This document shows, piece after piece, positions 8,541 to 18,360 of a DNA stretch of 64,000 nt (the stretch's first letter is position 1; every line of letters begins with the position of its first letter). A program made the translations under genes and the position numbers. The stretch covers positions 240,625-304,624 of the forward strand of contig NZ_RXLQ01000005.1 in assembly GCF_003953935.1 (NCBI RefSeq), in the 5' to 3' direction. The notes below the pieces were generated by a model. That model saw nothing but the letters and a program-made list of their open reading frames with translations, was not told the origin of the DNA and ran no database searches. The DNA comes from Massilia atriviolacea. Lineage in GTDB: Bacteria; Pseudomonadota; Gammaproteobacteria; Burkholderiales; Burkholderiaceae_D.

Positions 8541-10157
8541 ATGCGCGTATTAAATCCTGTTCAAATTGCCCAACGCCTTGAGTTGCTCACCGAGGTTGGC
8601 GTAGCGCTGGGCAATCCGGACACCGGCTATGTGCTCGACCGCATCCTGCACGTGGCGCGCAATATGACCGGCGCCGACGGCGGCACCCTGTACCTGCCGA
8701 CGGCCGACCGCAGCAGCCTGCAATTCCACATTTCGATCAACGAAACGCTCGGCCTGTACCAGGGCGGCGCCAGCGGACGCGAGATCGGCATGGAGGCGGT
8801 GCCCTTGTTCGACGCCGATGGCGCCCCGAACATGAGCGCGGTGGCCGCCTACGCGGCCCACTCCGGCCGCTCGGTGAATATCGCCGATGTCTACCAGGAC
8901 GGCGTGTTCAATTTTTCCGGCATGCGCAGCTTCGACGCCGCCTACGGCTACCACTCGCAATCGTTCCTGACGGTGCCGATGAAGGATCATCACGGCACCC
9001 TGGTCGGCGTCCTGCAGCTGATCAATGCGCGCCCGGGCGGGCGCGGCACGATCGGCGCCTTTTCCGCCACCGACCAGCGCTTCATCGAAGCGCTCGCGTC
9101 GCAGGCCTCGGTCGCCATCACCAAGCAGCAGCTGGTGCGCCAGCTCGAAGAACTGCTCGAAGGCCTGATCGACCTGATCAACATCGGCATCGACGAAAAG
9201 TCGCCGCACACGGGCCGCCATTGCCAGCTGGTGCCGAAACTGACGATGATGCTGGCCGAAGCCGTGCACGAGACGGCCGACGGCCCGATGGCGGGATTTC
9301 GCATGGACGACGCCGACCGCAAGGAGCTGTGGCTGGCCAGCCTGCTGCACGACTGCGGCAAGATCACCACGCCGGTGCACGTGGTCGACAAGGCCACCAA
9401 GCTGGAGACCATCGTCGACCGCATCGGCCTGATCGACACGCGCTTCGAAGTGCTGCTGCGCGACGCCGAGATCGAGGCCCTGCGCGCGCGTGGCAATCCC
9501 GGCGCCGACCACTCCGCCATCGAGGCGGCGCATGCGCGCACCCGCGCCGCGCTGCTGGACGACCGCGCCTTCCTGCGGCGCGCCAACGTGGGCGTCGAAA
9601 ACATGCCCGAGGCCGACCAGGAGCGGGTGCGCCGGATCGGCCGGCGGCGCTGGCGCGGGCCGGACGGCGTGGAGTGCGACTTCCTCGACGACGACGAAGT
9701 GCTGAACCTGACCATCCGCTTCGGCACCCTCACGGCGGCCGAGCGCAAGACCATCAACAACCACATCGACGTCAGCGTGCGCATGCTCGAATCGCTGCCC
9801 TGGCCGGCGCACCTGCGCAACGTGCCCGAATACGCCGGCGGCCACCACGAGCGCATGGACGGCAAGGGCTATCCGCGCGGCCTGACCGGGGCCCAGATGT
9901 CGGTGCCGGCGCGGGTGATGGCGATCGCCGACATCTTCGAGGCGCTGACCGCGCGCGACCGGCCGTACAAGAAGGGCAAGCTGCTCTCGGAGTCGCTGCA
10001 CATCCTCGGCAAGATGGCCTGCAACGGGCATGTCGACCCGGACCTGTTCGATATTTTCGTGCGCAGCAAGATCTACCTGCGCTTCGCCCACGAGAACATG
10101 GACAAGCGCCAGATCGACAGCGTCGACGAAGCCACCATCCCCGGCTATCGCGGATGA
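8541..10157 (+). CDS. GAF-HD-GYP domain c-di-GMP phosphodiesterase
   Basis: A 538-residue cytoplasmic protein. An N-terminal GAF domain (about residues 10-200) is followed by an HD-GYP hydrolase domain with the metal motif HDCGKI at about residues 270-275 and the GYP signature HHERMDGKGYP at 435-445. Both are intact, so hydrolysis of cyclic di-GMP to pGpG or GMP is expected. An insert of roughly 90 residues lies between HD and GYP, longer than in minimal domains. Its TGA overlaps the ATG of the CHASE2 cyclase (ATGA), indicating translational coupling and joint action on two second messengers. Confidence 0.95.
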   Translation: MRVLNPVQIAQRLELLTEVGVALGNPDTGYVLDRILHVARNMTGADGGTLYLPTADRSSLQFHISINETLGLYQGGASGREIGMEAVPLFDADGAPNMSAVAAYAAHSGRSVNIADVYQDGVFNFSGMRSFDAAYGYHSQSFLTVPMKDHHGTLVGVLQLINARPGGRGTIGAFSATDQRFIEALASQASVAITKQQLVRQLEELLEGLIDLINIGIDEKSPHTGRHCQLVPKLTMMLAEAVHETADGPMAGFRMDDADRKELWLASLLHDCGKITTPVHVVDKATKLETIVDRIGLIDTRFEVLLRDAEIEALRARGNPGADHSAIEAAHARTRAALLDDRAFLRRANVGVENMPEADQERVRRIGRRRWRGPDGVECDFLDDDEVLNLTIRFGTLTAAERKTINNHIDVSVRMLESLPWPAHLRNVPEYAGGHHERMDGKGYPRGLTGAQMSVPARVMAIADIFEALTARDRPYKKGKLLSESLHILGKMACNGHVDPDLFDIFVRSKIYLRFAHENMDKRQIDSVDEATIPGYRG

Positions 10158-12415
10158 AGCCGGCCGCCCGCCTGCTGCGCAGGTATTGGGGGCGCTGGCT
10201 GCTCGGACTCGGATTGACCCTTGGCGCGGCCCTGTACACGCTCGGTTACCTGCACAGCGACGCGATCGCGCGCATGGACGGCTTTTTGGCCGGCCTGCGC
10301 ATGCGCGTCGACACGCCGCGCCTCGATCCGCGCATCGTGATCGTCGATATCGACGAAAAGAGCCTGGCGGCGCTCGGGCGTTTTCCGTGGAGCCGCGACA
10401 TCCAGGCCAGGCTGGTCACCCAGCTCACGCGCCGCTACGAGGTGGGCGCGGTCGGCTTCGACATCTCCTTTCCCGAGCCGGATACCTCGTCCGGCTACGC
10501 GGTGCTGGAGCGCCTCGCGCACAGGGAACTGGACCGGGTGGCGGGCCTGAAGGAGCAACTGGCGGGCCTGAAGGCCGGCATGGACTACGACGGCCTGCTG
10601 GCCGACGCCCTGCGCGGGCAGCCGGTGGTGCTGGGCTACAACGTGTCGGAAAAACTGCGCAAGGGCGTGCTGCCGGCGCCCGCCTTCACGCTCGCCAGCC
10701 TCAATGGGCGCGAGCTGCTGGCCTACAGCGCCAGCGGCTACGAGGCCAACATCGCGCGCCTGCAGGAGGCCGCCGCCGGCGCCGGCATCTTTACCGCCGC
10801 CACCGACGCCGACGGCGTGATCCGCTCCGCCATCCTGTTACAGCGCATCGGCGACGCCTACTATCCCTCGCTGTCGCTGGCCACGGCGGCGGTGTACCTC
10901 AAGGCGCGCGCCATCGCGCCGTATTTCGACACCACCGTCGACCAGCTATCGCGCGCGCAACGGGACAGCGGCGGCGTGGCCTGGATTTCGCTGTTCCTGC
11001 CGCAGCGCCAGCTGCGCATCCCGGTGGGCGAGGGCCTGACCACCTACGTCCAGTTTCGCGGGCGCGGCGGCCCGTCCGGCGGCGCCTTTCGCTACGTATC
11101 GGCGGCCGACGTGCTGAGCGGCGCGGCGCCGCTGGCCCAATTGCGCGGCGCGCTGGTGCTGGTCGGCTCCACCGCGCCCGGCATCAACGACCTGCGCGTG
11201 ACGCCGGTCAACCCGGAGTACCCCGGAGTCGAGGTGCACGCCAACCTGCTCAAATCGATCCTCGACAACGACTTCAAGGCCCGTCCCGCCGAAGCCTGGC
11301 TGCTCGAATGCCTGCTGGTGCTGGCGTTCGGGCTGGTGCTGACGGTCGGCCTGGCGCGCCTGCCGCCGCTCAAGGCGGTGGCGCTGGCCGCGCTGGCGCT
11401 GGGCGCCGCCGCCGGCATCAACCTGCTCCTGTACCGCGAAGCCGGGATGGTGCTGGGCGGCGCCGTGCTGCTGCTGCTGATCGTGGCGCTGTTCGTGGTG
11501 AACCTCGCGGTCGGCTATGTGTTCGAAGTGCGCAAGAGCCAGGCCCTGGTGTCGCTGTTCGGCGAATACGTGGCGCCCGAACTGGTGGCCGACATGGCCG
11601 ACAATCCCGGCCAGTACACCATGGACGGCGCCACGCGCGAGCTGACCGTGCTGTTCGCCGACGTGCGCGGGTTCACCGGCATCGCCGAGCAGCTCACGCC
11701 GACCGCGCTGCGCGAATACATCAATCTGTACCTGACCGCGATGTCGCTCGACATCCGCGACAGCCATCGCGGCACCCTCGACAAATACATCGGCGACGCC
11801 GTCATGGCTTTCTGGGGCGCCCCGGTGGCCTTTGCCGACCATGCCAGCCGCGCCGTCGCCAGCGCCCTGCTGATGCAGGCCAGCGCGGCGCGCCTGGACG
11901 GCGAGTTCCGCGCGCGCGGCTGGCCGGCGCTGGCGATCGGCATCGGCATCAACAGCGGCCAGATGCACGTGGGCGACATGGGCTCGGCCATCCGCCGCGC
12001 CTACACGGTCATGGGCGACGCGGTCAACTTGGGCGCGCGCCTGGAAGGACTGAGCAAGGTGTACGGCGCCGGCATCGTGGCCGGCGCGGCGACCCGCCTG
12101 GCCGCGCCCGAATTCGCCTGGCGCGAACTGGACCTGGTGCGGGTCAAGGGCAAGCTGGAACCGGTGGCGATCTTCGAGCCGCTCGGCCATGCGTTCGCGC
12201 TCGACGACGAGGCGGTGGCGCGGCTCGATGCCTGGCACGCGGCGCTGGCGCTGGTGCGGGCGCAGCAGTGGAACGGCGCGCACACCATCCTGGCCGGCCT
12301 GCTGGACGGCGAGGACTGCGTCCTGTACCGGCTCTATCTGGACCGGATCGCGCTGTACCGGGCCCATCCTCCCGGCCCGGATTGGGATGGCGTTACCAGT
12401 TTTGACACAAAGTAA
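10154..12415 (+). CDS. CHASE2-domain class III adenylate/guanylate cyclase
   Basis: A 753-residue membrane protein. A first hydrophobic helix (about residues 15-33) leads to a periplasmic CHASE2 sensor with the typical RIVIVDIDEKSLAALGRFPW. Two or three more helices (about 375-460) precede a cytoplasmic class III cyclase domain. The metal aspartates are visible in LFADVRGFTG (D503) and YIGDAVMAFWG (D548), followed by MGDAVNLGARLEGLSK. It should make cAMP or cGMP from NTP in response to an extracytoplasmic signal. The start overlaps the HD-GYP stop. FecR and hemagglutinin-like genes lie downstream. Confidence 0.95.
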   Translation: MKPAARLLRRYWGRWLLGLGLTLGAALYTLGYLHSDAIARMDGFLAGLRMRVDTPRLDPRIVIVDIDEKSLAALGRFPWSRDIQARLVTQLTRRYEVGAVGFDISFPEPDTSSGYAVLERLAHRELDRVAGLKEQLAGLKAGMDYDGLLADALRGQPVVLGYNVSEKLRKGVLPAPAFTLASLNGRELLAYSASGYEANIARLQEAAAGAGIFTAATDADGVIRSAILLQRIGDAYYPSLSLATAAVYLKARAIAPYFDTTVDQLSRAQRDSGGVAWISLFLPQRQLRIPVGEGLTTYVQFRGRGGPSGGAFRYVSAADVLSGAAPLAQLRGALVLVGSTAPGINDLRVTPVNPEYPGVEVHANLLKSILDNDFKARPAEAWLLECLLVLAFGLVLTVGLARLPPLKAVALAALALGAAAGINLLLYREAGMVLGGAVLLLLIVALFVVNLAVGYVFEVRKSQALVSLFGEYVAPELVADMADNPGQYTMDGATRELTVLFADVRGFTGIAEQLTPTALREYINLYLTAMSLDIRDSHRGTLDKYIGDAVMAFWGAPVAFADHASRAVASALLMQASAARLDGEFRARGWPALAIGIGINSGQMHVGDMGSAIRRAYTVMGDAVNLGARLEGLSKVYGAGIVAGAATRLAAPEFAWRELDLVRVKGKLEPVAIFEPLGHAFALDDEAVARLDAWHAALALVRAQQWNGAHTILAGLLDGEDCVLYRLYLDRIALYRAHPPGPDWDGVTSFDTK

Positions 12416-12505
12416 ACGCTGCAATCTTTGCGTTTTTGCTCGACTTTTGCGCCCTTGTCCGCTCGGCTGACTCCACCAAACAACGCTTGGTGAAAATACG
12501 TCAGA

Positions 12506-12558
12506 TTGCAACAGAATTTCTGTGTTGCAAGAGATGATGCAGTTAAACTGACTGCATC
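12506..12558. promoter_or_regulatory. Two adjacent inverted repeats upstream of the two-partner secretion genes
   Basis: The first is TTGCAACAGAA/TTCTGTGTTGCAA at 12506-12530, palindromic except for a two-base bulge. The second is GATGCAGT/ACTGCATC at 12536-12558 with a 7-base centre. They sit in the 218-bp gap between the cyclase stop and the TpsB start, are more AT-rich than their surroundings and lack a following T run, so an operator is likelier than a terminator. A nucleotide-responsive regulator is one guess. Confidence 0.5.
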
Positions 12559-12633
12559 GCCGCCCCCTTCGGCTTGGCTTTTTCCCAAGCTTGAACGCAT
12601 GCCAACACGACACACACACCGTAGAGTTCATCC

Positions 12634-14212
12634 ATGAATCTTCCCTTTTCGCGCCTGCTGGCTGGCGCGCTGCTGGCCGGCGCGGTCAATGCGGCCTGGG
12701 CCGCCGAGCCCGGCGCGGCCGACACGATCCGCTTCGACATTGCGCGCTTCGAGGTCGCCGGCAACACCTTGCTGCCCGCCGCGCAGGTCGAGGCGGCGCT
12801 GGCCCCGTTCACCGGCGGCGGATTTCGGCGACGTCCAGCGCGCGCTCGAAGCGCTGGAAGCACTGTACCGGCAGCGCGGCTACCAGGTCGTCACGGTCCA
12901 GCTGCCCGAGCAGGAACTCCATCGCGGCGTGGTGCGGCTGAACGTGGTGCAGACCAGAATCGGCCGCCTTATCGTCAGCGGCAACAGGCATGTCGACGAA
13001 GCCAATGTGCGGCGCAGCCTGCCGGCCCTGCGGGCGGGGCAGACGCCTGATCTGGACCGGGTCTCGGCCAACCTGCGCATGGCCAACGAGAATCCCGCGC
13101 GCAAGATCAAGCTGAACCTGCAGAACGGCGCCGCCGACGACGAGCTCGACGCCCGGCTCGACGTGGCCGACGACAAGCCGTGGACCGCCATGGTCAACCT
13201 GGACAACACCGGCACCGCGCAGACCGGCAAGACCCACGCCGGCGTGGTGCTGCAGCACGCCAACCTGTGGGGGCGCGACCATGTCGGCAGCGTGCAGTAC
13301 ACCACCAGCGTCGAGGAACCGAGCAAGGTGAGCGTGTATGGCGCCGGCTACCACATTCCGTTGTACGAACTGGGCGACTCGGTCGACCTGTACGCCAGCT
13401 ATTCGGACATCGATTCGGGCTCGGTCACGGCCGGCATTTTCAACCTGGCGGTGAGCGGCAAGGGCACGGTGGTCGGCGCGCGCTACAACCAGGGCCTGGC
13501 GCGGCGCGGCAGCCTGGAGCCGCGCCTGGTGTACGGGATCGATCACAAGGCCTTCAAGAACAGCGTGCTGTTCTCGGGCGAGAACTTCGGCAACGACATC
13601 ACGGTCCATCCGCTCAGTCTGACCTGGCTGGCCAGTACGCCCCTGGGCGGCGGCGAAGCCAATCTGTCGCTCGGGCTGGTGCGCAATATTCCCGGCGGCA
13701 GCCGTGGAAGCAGCGCCGATTTTGCGCGCAACCGCGCCGGCGCCAAGGCCGGCTACACGATCGCCCGCATCGGCGCGGCGTTCACCCGCGCCTTCGGGGC
13801 CGACTGGCAGGTGCGCGCGCTGCTCAACGGCCAGCTGACCGGCGACGCGCTGGTGCCGGGCGAGCAGTTCGGTGCCGGCGGCGCCTCCTCGGTGCGCGGA
13901 CTGGAAGAACGCGCCGTGTCGCTCGATTCCGGCCTGCTCGCCAACCTCGAAGTCTACAGCCCGAATTTTTGCGCCGTGCGCGAACGCTGGCAGTGCCGCG
14001 TGCTGGCCTTTTACGACGGCGCCCACGGCCGCCGCCATGAGGCGCTGCCCGGCGAAGCCGCGCGCGCCACCGTGTCGTCGCTCGGACTGGGATGGCGTTT
14101 TTCGATGGGCAGCTCGCTCAACATGCAGCTCGACTACGGCCATGTGCTGCGCCGCGACGCCGCTGTGAACGACAAGAACAAGGTGCATGTCCGCGTAGGC
14201 CTGGCCTACTAA
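12634..14212 (+). pseudogene. TpsB (ShlB/FhaC/HecB-type) outer-membrane transporter, frameshifted
   Basis: Read through, this is a transporter of about 525 residues: a signal peptide ending near NAAWAAEPG, a POTRA domain (IRFDIARFEVAGNTLLPAAQ), a second POTRA-like part, and a 16-strand barrel with the FhaC motif VRGLEER. TpsB proteins export the TpsA partner across the outer membrane. Codons 1-62 are in the frame of the ATG at 12634, but everything from the DFGDVQRALEAL region on lies in the +1 frame. One extra G in GGCGGCGGATTTC near 12814-12821 explains this. The frame runs open to its TAA at 14212, so this is either a sequencing error or a very recent mutation. Without correction no full TpsB is made. 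Confidence 0.88.
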
Positions 14213-14223
14213 AGGTGAAACAG

Positions 14224-17200
14224 ATGACTATCCAGAACCACTCCACGCGCTTGCTGCAGCGCCTTTGCCTGCCGCTGCTGCTGGCGTTTGCCGGCATCCA
14301 CGCCGTCCACGCCGCGCCGGCCTCGCCCCAGGTCGTCGCCGGCCAGGCCACGTTTTCGCAGCAGGGCAATGTGTTTTCGATTACGAACACGCCCAACACC
14401 ATCATCAACTGGCAGAGTTTTTCGGTGGGCGCGGGCGACATCGCGCGCTTCATCCAGCAGGATGCCAACAGCGCGGTGCTGAACCGTATCGTCGGGCAGG
14501 ACCCGAGCCGCATCCTGGGCGCCTTGCAGTCGAACGGGCAGGTGTTCCTGATTAATCCGAACGGCATCCTGTTCGGGCGCGATGCGCGCATCGACGTCAA
14601 CGGCCTGACCGCGTCCACGCTCGACATGGGCAATGCCGACTTCCTGGCCGGGAAACGCAACTTCAACGGCCGCGCCAGCGCCGGCAGCGTGGTCCACCAG
14701 GGGGCGATCGCGACCCCGGCCGGCGGCAAGGTGTTCCTGATCGCGCCGAACGTCGAGAACAGCGGCATCGTCACCTCGCCGCAGGGCGAGGTGGTGCTGG
14801 CGGCCGGGCATAGCGTGCAGCTGGCCGATTCCGGCAATCCCGACCTGCATGTGGTGGTGTCCGCACCGGCCGATGCCGCGCTGAACCTGGGGCAGTTGAT
14901 CGCGCAGGGCGGCAAGATCGGCATCTACGGCGCGCTGGTAAAACAGCGCGGGTTGGTCAGCGCCGACAGCGCGCGCATCGGCGACAACGGCAAGATCGTG
15001 TTCAAGGCCAGCGGCGACGCCCTGCTCGAAGCGGGCAGCGTGACTCGTGCCGGCGGCGCCGGCAAGGGCGGCGAGATCAGCGTGCAGGGCGAGCGTGTCG
15101 CCCTGAGCGGTGACGCCCGCATCGACGCCAGCGGCGCGGCCGGTGGCGGCACGGTGCTGGTCGGCGGCGGCTGGCAGGGCAGGCATGCGCTGGTGCGCAA
15201 TGCGCAGCAGACCGTGATGGGCAAGGCGGCCTCGATCCGCGCCGACGCCACCGGCAGCGGCGACGGCGGCACCGTGGTGCTGTGGTCGGACGGCGCCACG
15301 CGCGCTGGCGGCAGCATCTCGGCCCAGGGCCGCGGCGGCAAGGGCGGCCGGGTGGAGACCTCCGGCCACTACCTGAACGTGGAAGGCGTCAAGGTCGACA
15401 CCGGCGCGCGCGGGACCTGGCTGCTCGACCCCTACGACATCACCATCGGCGCCACCGGCAGCGACGTGCTGGCCGACTTCGACCACTTCGACGATGCACC
15501 GCTGACCGGGCCGTCGTACCTCAATGTGGCGGCGCTCAATGCCGCCGCGCCGTCCGACAGCATCGTGATCCAGGCCAAGAACGATGTGCTGGTCAGCGCA
15601 GCCATCGCGCGCGCGGCCGGCAGCACCGGCAGCCTGTCTATCGAGGCGGGCAACAATATCAACGTCAACGCCGACCTGTCTAGCGGCGGCGGCAACATGA
15701 CCCTGAGCGGCGCGAATATCGCCTTCGCTCCCGGCGTACAGGCCAACAGCGGCGTCGGCGACATGAACTTCAACGCCACCAACGTGTTCCAGCTGTCGTC
15801 CGGCGCCGCGCTCAAGAGCGGCGGCATGGTGACGATCGTGGCCAACCAGATGGGCATCCTGGGATCGGTCGGGCCGGCGCAGCCGCAGCAGAATCCGTCG
15901 GTGACCCTGCGTCCGGCGAGCGTCGACCGCGATATCGAGATCGCCGCCGGCGAAGCCGTGGCGGGCGCCTTGCGCCTGGCGCCGGCGCAGCTGGCCGCCA
16001 TCGAGGCGCAGGCGCTGATCATCGGCGGCAATCAGTTTGGCGGCAAGATCGTGGTCAACTCGGCCCTCGGCGGCAGCGGCGGCGCGCTCAAGGCCAAGTA
16101 CCTGCTCTTGAGCGGCGTGGGCAATGTCACCCTGAACGCACCGGTCACCATCGCGGGCGGCATGCAGGTGGACGCCGCCGGCATCGTTAACACCAGCGCA
16201 TCGCCGGTCACGGCCGGCTCGCTGTCCTTCATTACCAAGCAGGGCGTCGGCACTGCCGCCAGCCCGCTTTACACGCAGACGGCTTCGCTGGAAGGCAATA
16301 ACACTGTCGAGACGGGCAACGCGCCCATCCATGTCAGCAACACCGGCACCCTCACGCTCGGCAACCTGAGCCAGAACGGCGGCAACAACAGCGGCGCCAT
16401 CGTGATTGCCAACCAGGGCGGCATGACGCTGTCGAAGGATTCCTCCGTCATCACCCTGGGCGGCGCGGTCAATCTGTCGACGCAAAGCCCGCTGGACATC
16501 AACGGCAGCATCGACTCGAAAGGCGGCGCGATCGCCCTGCAGGCCGGCAATGGCGGCGAGCTGGGTATCGGCCCGCAGGGCTCGGTGTCTTCCGGTGCCG
16601 GCAATATTGCGCTGGTGGCCGGTTCGATCGTGAACAAGGGCAGCGTCAGTGCGACCTCGGGCAATATTTCGCTGAGCACGCCTTCGCTGACCGGCAACGG
16701 CACCATCGGCAGCGCCAGCGGCACGGTGCGCGGCTTGCCGGACATGTCGACCACCTTGCCGGCCTGCGTCAACGCGCCGGCCAGGAACGGTTGCGCGCAG
16801 GTGCTGGCCAACGCCCTGGCGGCCTGCGCCGCCGACCCGAGCGGGCTTTACTGCGCCTCGCTGCTGCCGTCGCTGGAGAACTGCAGCGCCAACCCGGCCT
16901 TGCTCGGCTGCGGCGTGGTGCTGCCATCGCTGGGCACCTGCGTGGCCGCCCCGTCCACGGCCGGCTGCGGCGCGATACTGCCATCGGTGGCGACGTGCTC
17001 CGCCAATCCCGCCGCGCCCGGCTGCTCCGCCGTGCTGCCATCGCTGGCCGCCTGCACCGCCGCACCGACGACGGCCGGTTGCGGCGCGGTCCTGCCCACC
17101 CTGGCCGCTTGCACTGCCGCGCCGGCCACGGCCGGTTGCAGCGCGGTGCTGCCGTCGCTGTCCCAGTGCACCGTCAATCCTGCCCAAGCCGGTTGCGCCC

Positions 17201-18360
17201 AAGTGCTGCCGAGCCTGAACACCTGCGTTGCCGCGCCGTCGACCAACGGGTGCGCGGCGGTGCTGCCCACCCTGGGCGCGTGCGTGGCGACCCCATCGCG
17301 CGCCGGTTGCTCGGCGGTCCTGCCGACCCTGCCTGCCTGCGTCGCCAGCCCGACCCAGGCCGGCTGCAACGTGGTGCTGCCATCGCTGGCGGCGTGCAGC
17401 GCCAGCCCCGGTCTGCCCGGATGTACGGTGGTATTGCCGAGCGTCGCCCAGTGCACGGCGGCGCCGACCCAGGCCGGCTGCGCAGCCGTGCTGCCGACCC
17501 TGAGCCAGTGTATTGCCTCGACCAGCCTGCCCGGCTGCGGCGTGGTCTTGCCATCCTTGTCGCGCTGCGTGGCCAATCCGGCCACGCCCGGTTGCGCCGT
17601 GGTGCTGCCGTCGCTCGGCCAGTGCGTGGCCAATCCGGGCGCCAGCGCTTGCGCGGTGGTGCTGCCGACCCTGGCCCAGTGCGCGGCGAATGCGGCGGTC
17701 CCGGGTTGCAACGTGGTCTTGCCGACGCTGAACCAGTGCATCGGCAATGCCGGTCTGCCCGGTTGCGGCGCGGTCTTGCCGAGCCTGCAAAGCTGCGTGG
17801 CCAATCCCGGCGCGCTCGCTTGCTCGGTGGTGCTGCCGACCCTGGCCCAGTGCAGCGCAACGCCGTCGCTGGCGGCGTGCAATGTGGTCTTGCCGAGCGT
17901 GGCGCAGTGCTCGGCCGCCCCCGGCCTGGCCGGTTGCGGCGCGGTCCTGCCGCCGCTGGCGCAGTGCGTCGCCACGCCATCGGCCCCCGGTTGCGCGGTG
18001 GTCCTGCCGCGCCTGAGCCAGTGCGTCGACACGCCGGCGGCCGCCGGCTGCGGCGTGGTACTGCCGAGCCTGGACCAGTGCGTCGGCAGCCCGACCCTGC
18101 AGGGTTGCAGCGTGGTGCTGCCGCCGGTGAACGCCTGCGTGGCCAATCCCGCGGCGCCCGGCTGCACGGTGGTGGCTCCGCCGCAGCAGCTGTCCGGCAG
18201 CACGCTCAAGGAAGTGGTCGTCAACACGGTCAATGCGGTCGACAGCGTGACGCCGGCTGGCGAGAAAATAGAGAAAAAGGATGACGGCGTGAAAACCGTC
18301 GCGACGAGTAACGTTAAAGGAGACGCGAGTGAACTGCGCAAAAAGACGTATTGCAATTAA
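14224..18360 (+). CDS. TpsA: filamentous hemagglutinin-type exoprotein with cysteine-repeat C-terminus
   Basis: A 1378-residue secreted protein. A signal peptide ends about residue 34 (HAVHAA). The TPS secretion domain follows, with NPNGILFG at residues 111-118 and the typical INWQSFSVGAGD before it. About residues 270-840 form a Gly/Ala/Asn-rich beta-helix stalk with hardly any cysteine. Residues 848-1320 are 25 tandem 19-residue units with two cysteines each, and the protein ends in a charged tail finishing KKTYCN. TPS exoproteins are adhesins, cytolysins or matrix proteins; a structural adhesin is most likely since no toxin domain is seen. The ATG at 14224 has AAGGTG upstream and sits 11 bases after tpsB. 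Confidence 0.93.
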   Translation: MTIQNHSTRLLQRLCLPLLLAFAGIHAVHAAPASPQVVAGQATFSQQGNVFSITNTPNTIINWQSFSVGAGDIARFIQQDANSAVLNRIVGQDPSRILGALQSNGQVFLINPNGILFGRDARIDVNGLTASTLDMGNADFLAGKRNFNGRASAGSVVHQGAIATPAGGKVFLIAPNVENSGIVTSPQGEVVLAAGHSVQLADSGNPDLHVVVSAPADAALNLGQLIAQGGKIGIYGALVKQRGLVSADSARIGDNGKIVFKASGDALLEAGSVTRAGGAGKGGEISVQGERVALSGDARIDASGAAGGGTVLVGGGWQGRHALVRNAQQTVMGKAASIRADATGSGDGGTVVLWSDGATRAGGSISAQGRGGKGGRVETSGHYLNVEGVKVDTGARGTWLLDPYDITIGATGSDVLADFDHFDDAPLTGPSYLNVAALNAAAPSDSIVIQAKNDVLVSAAIARAAGSTGSLSIEAGNNINVNADLSSGGGNMTLSGANIAFAPGVQANSGVGDMNFNATNVFQLSSGAALKSGGMVTIVANQMGILGSVGPAQPQQNPSVTLRPASVDRDIEIAAGEAVAGALRLAPAQLAAIEAQALIIGGNQFGGKIVVNSALGGSGGALKAKYLLLSGVGNVTLNAPVTIAGGMQVDAAGIVNTSASPVTAGSLSFITKQGVGTAASPLYTQTASLEGNNTVETGNAPIHVSNTGTLTLGNLSQNGGNNSGAIVIANQGGMTLSKDSSVITLGGAVNLSTQSPLDINGSIDSKGGAIALQAGNGGELGIGPQGSVSSGAGNIALVAGSIVNKGSVSATSGNISLSTPSLTGNGTIGSASGTVRGLPDMSTTLPACVNAPARNGCAQVLANALAACAADPSGLYCASLLPSLENCSANPALLGCGVVLPSLGTCVAAPSTAGCGAILPSVATCSANPAAPGCSAVLPSLAACTAAPTTAGCGAVLPTLAACTAAPATAGCSAVLPSLSQCTVNPAQAGCAQVLPSLNTCVAAPSTNGCAAVLPTLGACVATPSRAGCSAVLPTLPACVASPTQAGCNVVLPSLAACSASPGLPGCTVVLPSVAQCTAAPTQAGCAAVLPTLSQCIASTSLPGCGVVLPSLSRCVANPATPGCAVVLPSLGQCVANPGASACAVVLPTLAQCAANAAVPGCNVVLPTLNQCIGNAGLPGCGAVLPSLQSCVANPGALACSVVLPTLAQCSATPSLAACNVVLPSVAQCSAAPGLAGCGAVLPPLAQCVATPSAPGCAVVLPRLSQCVDTPAAAGCGVVLPSLDQCVGSPTLQGCSVVLPPVNACVANPAAPGCTVVAPPQQLSGSTLKEVVVNTVNAVDSVTPAGEKIEKKDDGVKTVATSNVKGDASELRKKTYCN
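16765..18183 (+). repeat. Coding tandem repeat: 25 units of 57 bp (19 residues) in TpsA
   Basis: Each unit follows C-x(3)-P-x(3)-G-C-x(2)-V-L-P-S/T-L-x(2), so cysteines recur every 9 and 10 residues. The first unit is 20 residues and the last is cut after 16; the rest hold the 19-residue period exactly. Protein sequence is better conserved than DNA (Val, Leu, Pro and Cys fixed, silent positions varied), which points to purifying selection rather than recent duplication. Fifty cysteines result, suiting a disulfide ladder in the oxidising exterior. Confidence 0.95.

Noticed and set aside
12810-12826. Programmed ribosomal frameshift in tpsB
   Set aside because: The site lacks a slippery heptamer and a convincing stimulatory structure; TPS transporters are not known to use recoding. 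A one-base indel explains it better.
16765-18183. CRISPR-like array of regular 57-bp repeats
   Set aside because: The repeats are in-frame coding units with conserved protein and variable silent positions; there are no spacers and no cas genes.
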